DNA of 64,000 nucleotides, taken from Solimonas sp036405815 (GTDB lineage: Bacteria; Pseudomonadota; Gammaproteobacteria; Nevskiales; Nevskiaceae). A model generated the notes under the pieces. That model saw only the letters and a list, made by a program, of their open reading frames with translations, was not told the origin of the DNA and did no database searches. The stretch spans positions 69,775-133,774 of the forward strand of contig DASWWX010000025.1 in the NCBI GenBank assembly GCA_036405815.1, given 5' to 3'. Made by a program: the position numbers and the translations under genes. Below, piece after piece: positions 63,285-64,000 of the stretch. Every line of letters starts with the position of its first letter. Positions within the stretch are counted from its first letter, which is position 1.

Positions 63285-63665
63285 ATGACCATCGCCCTGT
63301 GGTGCATCCTCGTCGCCGCGCTACTGCACATGCCGTTCGCTGCCGCCGCCAAGTGGAGCTCGCGTTTCGACAACGCGCGTCCTCGCGATTACCTGCAGCA
63401 ACTGTCGGGCTGGCGCCAGCGCGCCAACTGGACGCAGCAGAACTCGCTCGAAGCCTTCCCGTTCTTCGCCGCTGCGGTGCTGGTCGCGCATGTCGTCGCC
63501 GGCCCGAATGCCGCCGCCGACCAGCTGGCGATCGGCTTCATCGCGCTGCGCATCGCGTTCGGCCTGTGCTACCTGGCCGACAAGGCCACGCTGCGTTCAC
63601 TGGTTTGGGTCGGCGCCGTGGCCTGCACGATCGGCCTGTTCGTCGTCGCCGCTCGCGCGGCCTGA
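63285..63665 (+). CDS. MAPEG family membrane protein
   Basis: 126 residues. Four membrane helices with RANWTQQNSLEAFPFFAAAVLVAH and RIAFGLCYLADKATLRSLVW, the conserved MAPEG pattern (Asn/Glu in helix 2, the R-x-x-Y-like segment in helix 3). Eukaryotic relatives handle glutathione and eicosanoids; bacterial members are mostly uncharacterised. TGGAG lies 7 bases before the ATG at 63285. Confidence 0.9.
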   Translation: MTIALWCILVAALLHMPFAAAAKWSSRFDNARPRDYLQQLSGWRQRANWTQQNSLEAFPFFAAAVLVAHVVAGPNAAADQLAIGFIALRIAFGLCYLADKATLRSLVWVGAVACTIGLFVVAARAA

Positions 63666-63689
63666 GCGCCCATCGCCTCGGAGAGTGCC

Positions 63690-64000
63690 ATGCAAATCCG
63701 CATCGAGATCGACGTCAAACCCGATGAGCTGCGCCGCTTCCTCGGCCTGCCCGATGTCTCCGGCTTGCAGGAGGACATCGTCGCCTTCCTACGCGACAAG
63801 GTCGGCGCCGCCAGCGAGTTCGACGCCAGCGGCTTCGTGAAGAGCAATCTCGACACGCTGCGCAAGACGCCGGCCTGGCAGAAGATCGTGGCGCGCATCC
63901 GCGTGGGCGACGAAGAAGCGGCACCCGAGACCGGCATCGAGGCCCCGGCCCGCAAGCCGCGCGCCGCGCGAGCGGCCGCCCCGCGCAAGGCGGCAGGTGC
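63690..64000 (+). CDS. DUF6489-like protein, 3' end outside the window
   Basis: At least 103 residues are visible. The start MQIRIEIDVKPDELRRFLGL and PDVSGLQEDIVAFLRDKV resembles DUF6489-type proteins, followed by a Lys/Ala/Pro-rich tail (PARKPRAARAAAPRKAAG) still open at the window edge. GGAGAG lies just before the ATG at 63690. Such tails occur on phasin-like and nucleic-acid-binding proteins, but the function is unknown. Confidence 0.65.
   Translation, partial: MQIRIEIDVKPDELRRFLGLPDVSGLQEDIVAFLRDKVGAASEFDASGFVKSNLDTLRKTPAWQKIVARIRVGDEEAAPETGIEAPARKPRAARAAAPRKAAG

Overview
This window is chromosomal DNA, roughly two-thirds G+C and densely coded on both strands, from a GC-rich gammaproteobacterium. 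The evidence is a set of conserved gammaproteobacterial neighbourhoods: rluD/bamD, petABC-sspA-sspB, pilS-pilR, rsmI divergent from lpoA-yraN-diaA, holA-proA-nadD-rsfS-rlmH, an osmC-family gene divergent from crp, and trpEGDC. The coq7-speD-osmC-crp-trpCDGE order and the DUF1302/DUF1329 module fit the Xanthomonadales/Nevskiales side of the class; that placement is inference. I see no rRNA, tRNA, CRISPR array, insertion sequence, integrase or phage gene, and no gene-free gap above 300 bases.

Left part (1-21000) is accessory. Two tandem methyltransferase paralogues run off the left edge. Rightward follow an alpha/beta hydrolase, a double-domain class III CoA-transferase, a secreted esterase, a spermidine-synthase-like protein and a short-chain dehydrogenase. 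A leftward operon (13269 to 7115) encodes a TolC-type outer-membrane channel, a PqqD/M50-like/HlyD fusion in which the protease site looks lost, a beta-propeller protein and a sulfotransferase, with the last two junctions coupled by GTGA overlaps. Next is a leftward set of an MMPL/RND exporter, a Ycf48-like beta-propeller, a DUF1329 protein and a DUF1302 outer-membrane barrel, which I read as a trans-envelope transport module of unknown substrate.

Middle part (21000-41000) holds housekeeping and signalling genes: pgeF, rluD, bamD, nadE, sucCD, pilSR, a GAF protein/histidine kinase/LuxR-type regulator operon, the cytochrome bc1 complex with sspAB, then a patch of small accessory genes (DUF2798, GFA, a hypothetical, DUF2200) and a GlcD-like flavoprotein.

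Right part (41000-64000) carries the envelope and replication locus lpoA-yraN-diaA/rsmI, a DUF885 peptidase-like protein, a DUF2157/GDYXXLXY membrane pair, an LplT-PlsC fusion, the holA-to-rlmH operon, coq7, speD, crp and the tryptophan operon. Between rpe and trpE lies a tryptophan attenuator that is easily missed: a 15-codon leader peptide ending Trp-Arg-Trp-stop, followed by two hairpins, the second with a U-rich tail just before trpE. The window closes with purC, marC-family and MAPEG-family genes and the start of a DUF6489-like gene.
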